This document shows, one piece after another, positions 6,709 through 12,064 of a DNA stretch of 64,000 nucleotides. Every line of letters begins with the position of its first letter. Within the stretch, counting starts at the first letter, position 1. Where the stretch lies: positions 1 to 64,000 of IMG/VR virus record IMGVR_UViG_3300021168_000002; one strand, 5' to 3'. The stretch comes from a virus. A model generated the notes under the pieces. That model made no database searches, was not told the DNA's origin, and was given only the letters and a program-made list of their open reading frames with translations. The position numbers were made by a program, and so were the translations under genes.

Positions 6709-6783
6709 GGGCTGCTAGTCCATCGTACACGACGGGACGCTACGAACGTCCAGAGCGGAGTTAGACTCTCCGGTGGCCTTCCA
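6709..6783 (+). tRNA. tRNA-Arg(ACG)
   Basis: Acceptor GGGCTGC/GTGGCCT with G-U pairs, anticodon arm GGACG-CTACGAA-CGTCC, T-arm CGGAG/CTCCG, CCA encoded. A34 would need host TadA to become inosine. Confidence 0.88.
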
Positions 6784-6824
6784 AATTTAATCCTCGTGCC
6801 ATATTTACAGCACGAGTAAATATT

Positions 6825-6911
6825 CGCTTGCTGGCGGAACCGGCAGACGCAGCGGATTCAAAACCCGCCGCCCGAAAGGGCGTCAGAGTTCGACTCTCTG
6901 GTGAGCGACCA
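6825..6911 (+). tRNA. tRNA-Leu(CAA)
   Basis: Acceptor CGCTTGC/GTGAGCG, loop TTCAAAA, class II arm with CCC-GAAA-GGG, T-loop TTCGACT, CCA encoded. A 7-bp CTCGTGC/GCACGAG hairpin lies just upstream (6793-6816). Confidence 0.9.
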
Positions 6912-6946
6912 GTTTTGTCAAGGTTAAGACCTTGATTGTCAAGTTT

Positions 6947-7020
6947 GCGCGAATCGACAAGTGGTAAGTTAGGTGTCTGCAAAACACCCATCGTGTGTTC
7001 GATTCACACTTCGCGCTCCA
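6947..7020 (+). tRNA. tRNA-Cys(GCA)
   Basis: Perfect acceptor GCGCGAA/TTCGCGC, anticodon arm GGTGT-CTGCAAA-ACACC, discriminator T as required for Cys, CCA encoded. Confidence 0.93.
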
Positions 7021-7459
7021 AGTTTGTCGGCCCTATTCACGAGGTCTCGCCCAGCGCGCGGCAATCGAAGTAGACAAGTCGAATCGTTTTGGCGCGGCGC
7101 GGTTAACGAAAAACTATGCCGAAGATTTTGGTAGCGTAGACGAACGCGGCGGTAAGCCCTCGGTGAAATACTCCAAGGCGCGTCGAGGAAATTCAGGACA
7201 CGTCTCAACAGAGTGCCGTGGAAGATGCGGGGCGCGTAAGCGTTCGGGTAAGGGCTGGTGCCCTTGAGAGCACACTAACTCAGTTAAGGTGCCTTTAAGA
7301 GCCATTCGAGTCAGCGAACTCCACACTCGTGCAAGCGCAAATAGGCTCTGACCGCTTGTTGAGCGGGATGACGAGCGGGTAGCGTGCTTCGCGAAAGCGA
7401 CTTGAGAGGAATGTTCGTCCTCGACAGAATCCTGATTATAGCGTCACCAAAACTACAGT
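7021..7459 (+). ncRNA. About 430-nt non-coding structured region
   Basis: The longest gene-free interval of the tRNA array. No ORF here has an SD or plausible composition. Many local helices are visible: AAGGGC-TGGT-GCCCTT (about 7249-7264), GCAC...TAAC-TCA-GTTA...GTGC (about 7271-7293), CCGCT/AGCGG (about 7351-7365), GAGGA/TCCTC (about 7406-7422). Large ornate RNAs such as GOLLD and ROOL are known beside phage tRNA clusters, but I cannot match this one to them and it is shorter. It could also be several smaller RNAs. Confidence 0.4.
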
Positions 7460-7534
7460 GGACCCGAGGTGTTACGGTTGCATACTCGGCTCTTAACCGA
7501 TTTGGTGTGGGTTCGAATCCCACCGAGTCCACCA
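7460..7534 (+). tRNA. tRNA-Lys(CTT)
   Basis: Acceptor GGACCCG/CGAGTCC (one mismatch), loop CTCTTAA, T-arm GTGGG/CCCAC with TTCGAAT, CCA encoded. Confidence 0.88.
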
Positions 7535-7544
7535 AATTTTCTGT

Positions 7545-7620
7545 GCATTGCGGACGCGAGCGGCAGCGTACTCGCCTTTTAAGCGACGGAGTTCCAGTTC
7601 GAGCCTGGAGCGATGCACCA
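7545..7620 (+). tRNA. tRNA-Lys(TTT)
   Basis: Acceptor GCATTGC/GCGATGC, D-stem ACGC/GCGT, loop CTTTTAA, T-arm TCCAG/CTGGA, CCA encoded. Confidence 0.9.
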
Positions 7621-7661
7621 ATTTTACAAACACATAAATCTACAGCCAGAGGCTAACGACT

Positions 7662-8081
7662 ATGTCAAACGCAAGAACACAGAGAGTCATCGAGACTCTC
7701 GGGATGCCACAAGGCACCGCGATGAATAGACTTCGTAAGATGGTTCTATTCAGGCAATTGAAAAAGTACCGAGACAATATATGTGCTCGATGTGAAAAAG
7801 AAATCGAGACGGTGGATGAACTGAGCATAGAGCACGTCAGACCGTGGGAAGGTCGCTCTGCCGAGTTGTTCTGGGATATGGACAACGTCGCATTCTCTCA
7901 TTTGGATTGCAACCGTCAGCATATTTATCATGGTGGGGTATCTAAAAGAAAAATTGCGCCAGAAGGCATGTCATGGTGTGTCGGTCACAAAAAGTTTGAA
8001 CCAATCGGAAACTTCAATGTCGACAAAGGACGTTGGACTGGACTACAGCATTATTGCAAAGAACTCCGATTGGATAGGTAG
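7662..8081 (+). CDS. HNH endonuclease, paralogue of gene at 5680
   Basis: 139 residues with CARCEK (about residue 42), SIEHVRPWEG and SHLDCN forming the HNH core, plus a C-terminal extension with a further Cys pair (WCVGH...HYC). It aligns with the 5680 protein over most of its length. It ends 7 nt before tRNA-Val and follows tRNA-Lys by 41 nt, so it is embedded in the array like its paralogue. The SD is poor (AGAGG about 10 nt upstream). Probably a homing endonuclease targeting a tRNA-linked site. Confidence 0.72.
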   Translation: MSNARTQRVIETLGMPQGTAMNRLRKMVLFRQLKKYRDNICARCEKEIETVDELSIEHVRPWEGRSAELFWDMDNVAFSHLDCNRQHIYHGGVSKRKIAPEGMSWCVGHKKFEPIGNFNVDKGRWTGLQHYCKELRLDR

Positions 8082-8088
8082 GTTCAAT

Positions 8089-8164
8089 ACGAGGCTGGCA
8101 GATAGGCACTATGCACCAGTCCTACACACTGGCTAGAGAGGTTCGATTCCTCTGCTTCGTACCA
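8089..8164 (+). tRNA. tRNA-Val(TAC) with C33
   Basis: Acceptor ACGAGGC/GCTTCGT, anticodon arm CCAGT-CCTACAC-ACTGG, T-loop TTCGATT, CCA encoded. Position 33 is C in place of the near-universal T. Confidence 0.8.
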
Positions 8165-8173
8165 ATTTTCAGT

Positions 8174-8248
8174 TCCTCGTTCGTCTAATGGCGAAGGCCC
8201 GATTCTTATAAAGTCGAGACGATGGTCCGATTCCATCACGAGGCACCA
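8174..8248 (+). tRNA. tRNA-Ile(TAT)
   Basis: Acceptor TCCTCGT/ACGAGGC with a terminal mismatch, loop CTTATAA, T-loop TCCGATT, CCA encoded. Reads AUA. Confidence 0.85.
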
Positions 8249-8253
8249 TCTTT

Positions 8254-8339
8254 GCGCGTGTGGCGGAATGGCATACGCAGGGGACTTAAAACCCCCGGCC
8301 CGAAAGGGATTGTGGGTCCGACTCCCACCTAGCGCACCA
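8254..8339 (+). tRNA. tRNA-Leu(TAA)
   Basis: Anticodon arm GGGGA-CTTAAAA-CCCCC, class II arm with CCC-GAAA-GGG, T-arm GTGGG/CCCAC, CCA encoded. The acceptor has two mismatches. Confidence 0.85.
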
Positions 8340-8342
8340 AAC

Positions 8343-8470
8343 TTCCGATCACGGGCATCTACCGTGTGAGACGTCCACTAAGGGCGAGGCGTGCTGAGTA
8401 TCGCGCGTGAGAAAGGCACGAGGCTAGCCCTCGGGCGATTCGGCTGGGACGCGCCGATGAGGAAGACCGA
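8343..8470 (+). ncRNA. Structured non-coding unit between tRNA-Leu and tRNA-Glu
   Basis: About 130 nt without an ORF. CACGG/CCGTG forms a hairpin at its 5' end, GAGG-CTA-CCTC-type pairing lies in the middle, and a GAGGAA motif near the 3' end recurs in other units of the array. No T-arm or CCA. Confidence 0.35.
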
Positions 8471-8477
8471 TTTCTGT

Positions 8478-8553
8478 GGCGATGTCATCTAGTGTTCTAG
8501 GATTCCTGATTCTCAATCAGGCCACACGGGTTAGAATCCCGTCGACGCTACCA
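8478..8553 (+). tRNA. tRNA-Glu(CTC)
   Basis: Anticodon arm CCTGA-TTCTCAA-TCAGG, T-arm ACGGG/CCCGT with TTAGAAT, CCA encoded; acceptor GGCGATG/CGACGCT has one mismatch. Confidence 0.85.
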
Positions 8554-8603
8554 AAGTTCGAAGCACCGTAGAATAATATGCTCGTTGAGCAACGGAGAAC
8601 ATT

Positions 8604-8807
8604 ATGATCGCAAATCACTGTATCGAGATTGAAGAACAAGGAGACGGCACGTATGTCTATCCGGTTCTAAATTATAAGAGAGCGCGCGGTTGGCACTTGT
8701 ATGTTTACAAGGATGGCTCCGCTGATCTCTTCATGAAAGTAGGACCACACGGGGCGCTGTTGGGGAAGCCATTCAGACTTCCGGCACCGATAGTGATTGT
8801 GCAATAG
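8604..8807 (+). CDS. Small unrecognised protein, 67 aa
   Basis: SD GGAGAAC precedes the ATG. Short beta-strand pattern (YVYPVLNY, WHLYVYKDG, FRLPAPIVIV), no membrane segment or Cys cluster. First CDS after a run of tRNAs; probably on the same transcript. Function unknown. Confidence 0.6.
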   Translation: MIANHCIEIEEQGDGTYVYPVLNYKRARGWHLYVYKDGSADLFMKVGPHGALLGKPFRLPAPIVIVQ

Positions 8808-8815
8808 GAATAGAG

Positions 8816-8902
8816 ATGACAGTCATATTTGAGATCATCGGAGGCACACTGTTTGTGCTTCTGCTCGCTGCTTGGTTCTTCAAGGCACCGAAGGGCGAAT
8901 AA
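8816..8902 (+). CDS. 28-aa single-span membrane microprotein
   Basis: ATG at 8816 with AGGAATAGAG upstream. MTVIFEIIGG then FVLLLAAWFF forms one membrane helix, ending KAPKGE. The clear SD, codon integrity and tight packing (8 nt after the previous stop, 9 nt before tRNA-Glu) support a real gene. Could be a holin-like or membrane-modulating peptide; unproven. Confidence 0.5.
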   Translation: MTVIFEIIGGTLFVLLLAAWFFKAPKGE

Positions 8903-8911
8903 ATTTTCAGT

Positions 8912-8986
8912 GGCGCAGTCTGCTATGGGTTAGGCATCGTGCCTTTCAAGCACGAAGACAGAGTTCGAGTCTCTGCTACGCTACCA
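8912..8986 (+). tRNA. tRNA-Glu(TTC)
   Basis: Anticodon arm CGTGC-CTTTCAA-GCACG, T-arm CAGAG/CTCTG, CCA encoded; acceptor GGCGCAG/CTACGCT has one mismatch. Confidence 0.88.
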
Positions 8987-8992
8987 CTTTAT

Positions 8993-9065
8993 GGGCTGAG
9001 AGTAGGACGGGTATACGTCTCGCTTGCACCGAGAAAAAGGGGTTCGACTCCCCATCGGTCCACCA
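8993..9065 (+). tRNA. tRNA-Ala(TGC)
   Basis: Acceptor GGGCTGA/TCGGTCC, anticodon arm TCTCG-CTTGCAC-CGAGA, T-arm GGGG/CCCC with TTCGACT, CCA encoded. A 5-codon ORF with a good SD follows at 9082-9099. Confidence 0.86.
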
Positions 9066-9115
9066 ATTTTAAGGAGATAACATGACATGTATTAGGTAAA
9101 CCTACGGAGGTTTCA

Positions 9116-9430
9116 ATGTCAAAAAGTTATCGCAAGCCGTACTCTGCCATCACAGGCGTGAGATCAGCGGCGCACGACAAGATGGTTGCTCGCCGCTGCT
9201 GGCGTCGGGCGCAAGAGCAGGCAATCAGGGATTGCAAAGATTGGGAAGAACTAGTCATCCCGAAACGCCTGGAAGCAAGTTTCAACGATGTGTGGTCTTG
9301 GGGTCGCGACGGGAAGCAGACGTTGCAGTTCCCCCCGACACTCGAAAAGTTTTGGCCTTGGAGTTTCTGCACCGCTGAAGAAGACTATCAACATCAGCTT
9401 CTTTGGTACGCAAGACTTCAACGTAAATAA
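9116..9430 (+). CDS. Basic Trp-rich protein, 104 aa
   Basis: SD GGAGG 6 nt before the ATG. The N-terminal half is very basic (RRCWRRAQEQAIRD), and the C-terminal half has four Trp and acidic residues. No recognised motif. The basic start suggests nucleic-acid contact. A five-codon ORF with a strong SD just upstream might act as a leader. Lies between tRNA-Ala and tRNA-Ile. Confidence 0.58.
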   Translation: MSKSYRKPYSAITGVRSAAHDKMVARRCWRRAQEQAIRDCKDWEELVIPKRLEASFNDVWSWGRDGKQTLQFPPTLEKFWPWSFCTAEEDYQHQLLWYARLQRK

Positions 9431-9438
9431 GTTTCAAT

Positions 9439-9514
9439 TTCCCGGTAGCTCAGTGGCTAGAGCACTCGCCTGATAAGCAAGGGGTCGTTGGTCCGAATCC
9501 AACCTGGGGAACCA
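9439..9514 (+). tRNA. tRNA-Ile(GAT)
   Basis: Acceptor TTCCCGG/CTGGGGA, D-stem GCTC/GAGC, loop CTGATAA, T-arm GTTGG/CCAAC, CCA encoded. Confidence 0.9.
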
Positions 9515-9536
9515 TTTTCGTCCTGATCGGTGATCT

Positions 9537-9779
9537 ATGACGATAGCAGACGCAGCCTCGGTTGCAGCACTGGCGGTCGACTTAGTAGCCTTATACTTTC
9601 TAATCAGCATCTGGAAAGATGATCGTGCGATGCGAGTCGCAGCGGAGGAGAGTCTGAAGGCTCAACTCGAATATTTGGGATTGCGACGAAAGTGGTATGA
9701 CGGTCGCAACAAGAAAAAGGACGAAAAGAATGTCGCTCAGCTTAGATCAGAAAATGGCGCTGACGCGAACAGTCTGTAA
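9537..9779 (+). CDS. Single-span membrane protein with charged helix
   Basis: 80 residues. One N-terminal membrane helix (about 8-26, VAALAVDLVALYFLISIW) followed by a strongly charged helix to the end. This N-in anchor plus helix plan is shared by spanin subunits and small phage membrane proteins. Its 3' end overlaps another small membrane gene in a different frame (9730-9834), an arrangement typical of holin/antiholin or Rz/Rz1 pairs, though no lipobox is present. Confidence 0.55.
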   Translation: MTIADAASVAALAVDLVALYFLISIWKDDRAMRVAAEESLKAQLEYLGLRRKWYDGRNKKKDEKNVAQLRSENGADANSL

Positions 9780-9834
9780 CGTTCTGGGCGTCATCATCTC
9801 AGTCGTGTATGTGATCTGGGTGATGAGCAAATAA
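9730..9834 (+). CDS. 34-aa membrane microprotein nested over the previous gene
   Basis: ATG 9730 with AAGGACG about 10 nt upstream, overlapping the previous CDS by 50 nt in another frame. A single hydrophobic span (VLGVIISVVYVIWVM) occupies the C-terminal half. Size and overlap suggest a lysis-type partner of the 9537 protein; function unproven. Confidence 0.45.
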   Translation: MSLSLDQKMALTRTVCNVLGVIISVVYVIWVMSK

Positions 9835-9843
9835 AGTTTCAGT

Positions 9844-9930
9844 TGTAGGGTCGACTAGTGGCCGATGTCGCGGGTCTCATAAGCCCGATGCGAAAGCACA
9901 CCGCCAGTTCGAATCTGGCCCCTGCAACCA
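9844..9930 (+). tRNA. tRNA with CAT anticodon and long variable arm
   Basis: Acceptor TGTAGGG/CCCTGCA, D-stem GAC/GTC, anticodon arm CGGGT-CTCATAA-GCCCG (CAT), a 15-nt variable arm with a TGC-GAAA-GCA hairpin, T-arm GCCAG/CTGGC, discriminator A, CCA encoded. Normal Met and Ile2 tRNAs have short variable loops; charging identity is uncertain. Confidence 0.8.
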
Positions 9931-9938
9931 ATTTCTGA

Positions 9939-10012
9939 GCGAGCTTGGCATATAGGTTGTGCCCTGGTCTTCCAAGCCGGAGAAGCGAGTTCGAGTCTCG
10001 CAGTTCGCTCCA
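9939..10012 (+). tRNA. tRNA-Gly(TCC)
   Basis: Acceptor GCGAGCT/AGTTCGC, loop CTTCCAA, T-arm GCGAG/CTCGC, discriminator T, CCA encoded. Confidence 0.9.
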
Positions 10013-10027
10013 TTTTTAGGAGAATTA

Positions 10028-10375
10028 ATGTTCACACCTCCAGTAGGCACATGGACAGCAGGACAGACGGTTCTCTTGGCTGCACTAAGTTTTACAAGTC
10101 TCGTCGCGGTGTTGGGTGATGCTTACACCACCATGATCGGTCTGCAGCACGGCTTTGTGGAAGGCAACCCGGTCATGAAGTTTCTTTTTGCAAAGATTGG
10201 CCAGTCGTTGAGCGCGTTCCTTAGCGCGGTAGCGGTCCTGGGCGTCGGAGCGGTAATCGCGGCTCATAACCTCGGCGCAGGATATGCATTCCTAGCTGGC
10301 GTCTCCGTTGTCGAAGGCATTCAGGTTATCAGAAATTTTCTGAAGCTGAAGGCATCAAAGATTTCTTTGAAGTAA
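10028..10375 (+). CDS. Multi-span membrane protein, DUF5658-like
   Basis: 115 residues from ATG 10028 (SD AGGAGAAT); the longer in-fr­ame form to 9959 would overlap tRNA-Gly. Three hydrophobic segments (about 14-32, 58-80, 84-103) separated by a polar loop with GDAYTTMIGLQHG and EGNPVMKF. The D-x-x-T/T and E-x-NP pattern recalls DUF5658 membrane proteins, which occur in phages and bacteria without known function. Ends 9 nt before tRNA-Thr. Confidence 0.6.
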   Translation: MFTPPVGTWTAGQTVLLAALSFTSLVAVLGDAYTTMIGLQHGFVEGNPVMKFLFAKIGQSLSAFLSAVAVLGVGAVIAAHNLGAGYAFLAGVSVVEGIQVIRNFLKLKASKISLK

Positions 10376-10384
10376 AAGTTTTGA

Positions 10385-10458
10385 GCCTAGATAGTCTAGT
10401 GGCAGAATTCCTCCTTGGTAAGGAGGAGGCCGTGGTCCGATTCCACGTCTTGGCTCCA
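10385..10458 (+). tRNA. tRNA-Thr(GGT)
   Basis: Anticodon arm CCTCC-TTGGTAA-GGAGG, T-loop TCCGATT, discriminator T, CCA encoded. Only 2 nt separate it from the next tRNA. Confidence 0.88.
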
Positions 10459-10460
10459 GA

Positions 10461-10536
10461 GCATGGTTCATACAGCGGCCTAGTATGCGAAGCTTGTACC
10501 TTCGACACGGTGGTTCGAATCCATCACTTTGCTCCA
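10461..10536 (+). tRNA. tRNA-Thr(TGT)
   Basis: Anticodon arm CGAAG-CTTGTAC-CTTCG, T-arm GGTGG/CCATC, CCA encoded; acceptor GCATGGT/ACTTTGC has one mismatch. Confidence 0.88.
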
Positions 10537-10543
10537 ATTTTAA

Positions 10544-10618
10544 GCGGGATTCGTATAGTGGTTTGTACGAGACCTTGCCAAGGTTTAGGCACCAGTTCGA
10601 TTCTGGTATCTCGCTCCA
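10544..10618 (+). tRNA. tRNA-Gly(GCC)
   Basis: Acceptor GCGGGAT/ATCTCGC, loop TTGCCAA, T-arm ACCAG/CTGGT, discriminator T, CCA encoded. Confidence 0.9.
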
Positions 10619-10634
10619 ACTTTTAGGAGAACGC

Positions 10635-10874
10635 ATGGCAACAACGCCAGTAGTGCCAGTACCAGACGGTAGCCAGAGCAATCCGTTTCCCGCAGGCTCA
10701 TTCAAGTACGGCGACAAAGCCGTGAATGGTCCGATCTATTACGACGACGGCAGCGTGCTTATGCCTTCCTACAACGGAATGCTCAACACGCCAATTGCAA
10801 AGCAGAAGCCGCCGCAGCCGCCCTCATGGTGGCCAGCGCGTCTAGCAGCATGGTTTCGCGCGCACGTAAAGTAA
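10635..10874 (+). CDS. Pro/Gly-rich small protein, 79 aa
   Basis: ATG 10635 behind AGGAGAACGC. Rich in Pro, Gly, Tyr and Asp in the first 55 residues (probably extended), with a short amphipathic Trp/Arg helix at the end (WWPARLAAWFRAHVK) that could touch a membrane. Flanked by tRNA-Gly and tRNA-Thr. No family recognised. Confidence 0.58.
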   Translation: MATTPVVPVPDGSQSNPFPAGSFKYGDKAVNGPIYYDDGSVLMPSYNGMLNTPIAKQKPPQPPSWWPARLAAWFRAHVK

Positions 10875-10882
10875 AGTTTTGA

Positions 10883-10956
10883 GCACTGCTGGTCCAGTGG
10901 CAGGACACTTCCTTCGTAAGGCAGAGGCAACTGTTCGATTCAGTTGTGGTGCTCCA
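10883..10956 (+). tRNA. tRNA-Thr(CGT)
   Basis: Acceptor GCACTGC/GTGGTGC, D-stem GTCC/GGAC, loop TTCGTAA, T-arm AACTG/CAGTT, CCA encoded. Confidence 0.9.
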
Positions 10957-10964
10957 AGTTTCAT

Positions 10965-11052
10965 GGATGGTTCGCATAGCGGCAATTGCTCGTGTCTGTA
11001 AAACACGCGCCCCATGTGGGCTTCGAACGTTCGAGTCGTTCACTATCCACCA
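10965..11052 (+). tRNA. tRNA-Tyr(GTA)
   Basis: Acceptor GGATGGT/ACTATCC, anticodon arm CGTGT-CTGTAAA-ACACG, class II variable arm, T-arm GAACG/CGTTC, discriminator A, CCA encoded. Confidence 0.93.
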
Positions 11053-11060
11053 GTTTCAGC

Positions 11061-11135
11061 GGGTCGCAAGTGTTAGTGGCAGCATCTTCGGCTCCAACCC
11101 GAAGGGTGGCGGTTCGAGTCCGTCGCTTCCCGCCA
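11061..11135 (+). tRNA. tRNA-Trp(CCA)
   Basis: Anticodon arm TTCGG-CTCCAAC-CCGAA, discriminator G (Trp identity), T-loop TTCGAGT, CCA encoded; two mismatches in the acceptor. Confidence 0.87.
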
Positions 11136-11146
11136 AAATTTTGTAC

Positions 11147-11194
11147 ATCTATAAGTTGACAAACGAGAGTTATTTGTCAATCTATAAGTTGACA
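11147..11194 (+). repeat. 15-bp direct repeat with internal inverted repeat
   Basis: ATCTATAAGTTGACA occurs at 11147-11161 and 11180-11194. TTGACAAA (11156-11163) and TTTGTCAA (11173-11180) form an 8-bp inverted repeat between them. TTGACA resembles a -35 box, but no -10 box is spaced correctly. Possible regulator site, processing element or scar of an insertion. Confidence 0.5.
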
Positions 11195-11195
11195 T

Positions 11196-11281
11196 GGAAC
11201 GGTGCCGAAACGGTAGCCGGACAAGTTTGCTAAACTTGCGACCGAGAGGTCGTGAAGGTTCGACTCCTTCTCGTTCCGCCA
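11196..11281 (+). tRNA. tRNA-Ser(GCT)
   Basis: Acceptor GGAACGG/TCGTTCC, anticodon arm CAAGT-TTGCTAA-ACTTG, class II arm GACC-GAGA-GGTC, discriminator G, CCA encoded. Confidence 0.93.
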
Positions 11282-11417
11282 ATTTAATCTTGATGTTGTT
11301 CCATCGCGTGGTGCTGCCGGACTAGAAGGACGTTACCCGGGCGACGCGATCATGCCTCGGACCCGTGGGAGCTTAGGGTGATGACCTTCACGAGGAGGAC
11401 TCATCTGTAACGGGCAA
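11282..11417 (+). ncRNA. 136-nt structured non-coding unit
   Basis: Sits between tRNA-Ser genes and is followed by the AAATTTT linker. ATCGCGT pairs with ACGCGAT to close a first domain containing CCGG/CCGG; CCTCG pairs with CGAGG to close a second, followed by GGAGGAC. No ORF, T-arm or CCA. The linker and helices argue for a separate stable RNA. Confidence 0.4.
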
Positions 11418-11424
11418 ATTTTAC

Positions 11425-11511
11425 GGAGGGCAGCTAGCAACGGTGCTTAACTGTCTTGAAAACAGAGACACGCTCACGCGTGACAGGGTTCGACTCCTTG
11501 GCTCTCCGCCA
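11425..11511 (+). tRNA. tRNA-Ser(TGA)
   Basis: Acceptor GGAGGGC/GCTCTCC, loop CTTGAAA, class II arm CACGC/GCGTG, T-arm CAGGG/CCTTG, discriminator G, CCA encoded. Confidence 0.9.
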
Positions 11512-11526
11512 TTTGAAGGAACAACA

Positions 11527-11712
11527 ATGACTCAAGAGCAGGCAGATAAAATCGACGTCTCATTGATTCGAGAACTGAAACAACAATTCATTTCTCATAA
11601 CTTGCTGCCTCATGAGTTTACGTTCACACAGTTTGATTTGGGAAAACTGAAAGTCACCTGTAAGTATGGTGAGTTCTCAAACCCACACGCATTTACTATT
11701 GAACTTATTTAA
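11527..11712 (+). CDS. Small unrecognised protein, 61 aa
   Basis: ATG 11527 with GAAGGAAC upstream; a longer in-frame ORF runs back into tRNA-Ser and is rejected. A helical first half (SLIRELKQQFISHNLL) is followed by beta strands (HEFTFTQFDLGKLKVTC). Ends just before tRNA-Phe. Function unknown. Confidence 0.55.
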   Translation: MTQEQADKIDVSLIRELKQQFISHNLLPHEFTFTQFDLGKLKVTCKYGEFSNPHAFTIELI

Positions 11713-11713
11713 T

Positions 11714-11787
11714 CCCCTGCAGGTGTAAGGGTTGCACCCTCCGCTGAAGACGGAGAAGACACCGCTCGACTCGGTGGCTCGGGACCA
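11714..11787 (+). tRNA. tRNA-Phe(GAA)
   Basis: Anticodon arm CTCCG-CTGAAGA-CGGAG, D-stem GTGT/GCAC, T-arm CACCG/CGGTG (loop CTCGACT), CCA encoded; two acceptor mismatches. Confidence 0.83.
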
Positions 11788-11795
11788 GTTTCTAT

Positions 11796-11870
11796 TGCTC
11801 TCTCGTCTAATTGGGAGGACCTCGGACTTTGAATCCGAAGATGAAGGTTCGAGTCCTTCATGAGCAACCA
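11796..11870 (+). tRNA. tRNA-Gln(TTG)
   Basis: Anticodon arm TCGGA-CTTTGAA-TCCGA, T-arm GAAGG/CCTTC, CCA encoded; two mismatches at the inner end of the acceptor. Confidence 0.87.
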
Positions 11871-11875
11871 ATCTC

Positions 11876-11953
11876 GGGTCGTCGGTCTGGTACTTTGAGG
11901 AAGCAGCGCGATGTGACCTCGGAGGAAAAGGACCCCATCGCCTTAGTAGGGAC
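11876..11953 (+). ncRNA. 78-nt closed non-coding unit before tRNA-Gln(CTG)
   Basis: GTCGTC and GACGAC close the unit, GCGATG/CATCGC forms an inner helix around GGAGGAAAAGG, and TTTTATTT follows directly. This could be a small stable RNA or a terminator-like element. No tRNA features. Confidence 0.42.
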
Positions 11954-11968
11954 GACTTTTATTTCAAT

Positions 11969-12043
11969 TGCCAGATAGTGCAACCGGTAGCACGCCGCTC
12001 TCTGAAAGCGGAAGTTTTGGTCCGAATCCAAATCAGGCAACCA
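11969..12043 (+). tRNA. tRNA-Gln(CTG)
   Basis: Anticodon arm CCGCT-CTCTGAA-AGCGG, T-loop TCCGAAT, CCA encoded; one acceptor mismatch. Last tRNA of the array. Confidence 0.88.
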
Positions 12044-12064
12044 TTTTAGTAATATGGAGACAAC

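Noticed and set aside
6995-7326. ORFs on both strands inside the 430-nt block
   Set aside because: No SDs, skewed composition and overlap with tRNA-Cys on one side; more likely chance frames in structured RNA.
9082-9099. Five-codon ORF with a strong SD before the 9116 gene
   Set aside because: Too short to claim as a gene; noted only as a possible leader.
11876-11953. SRP RNA or RNase P RNA fragment (GGAAGCAGC, GAGGAA motifs)
   Set aside because: The tetraloop and flanking conserved parts are missing; the likeness is limited to a few bases.
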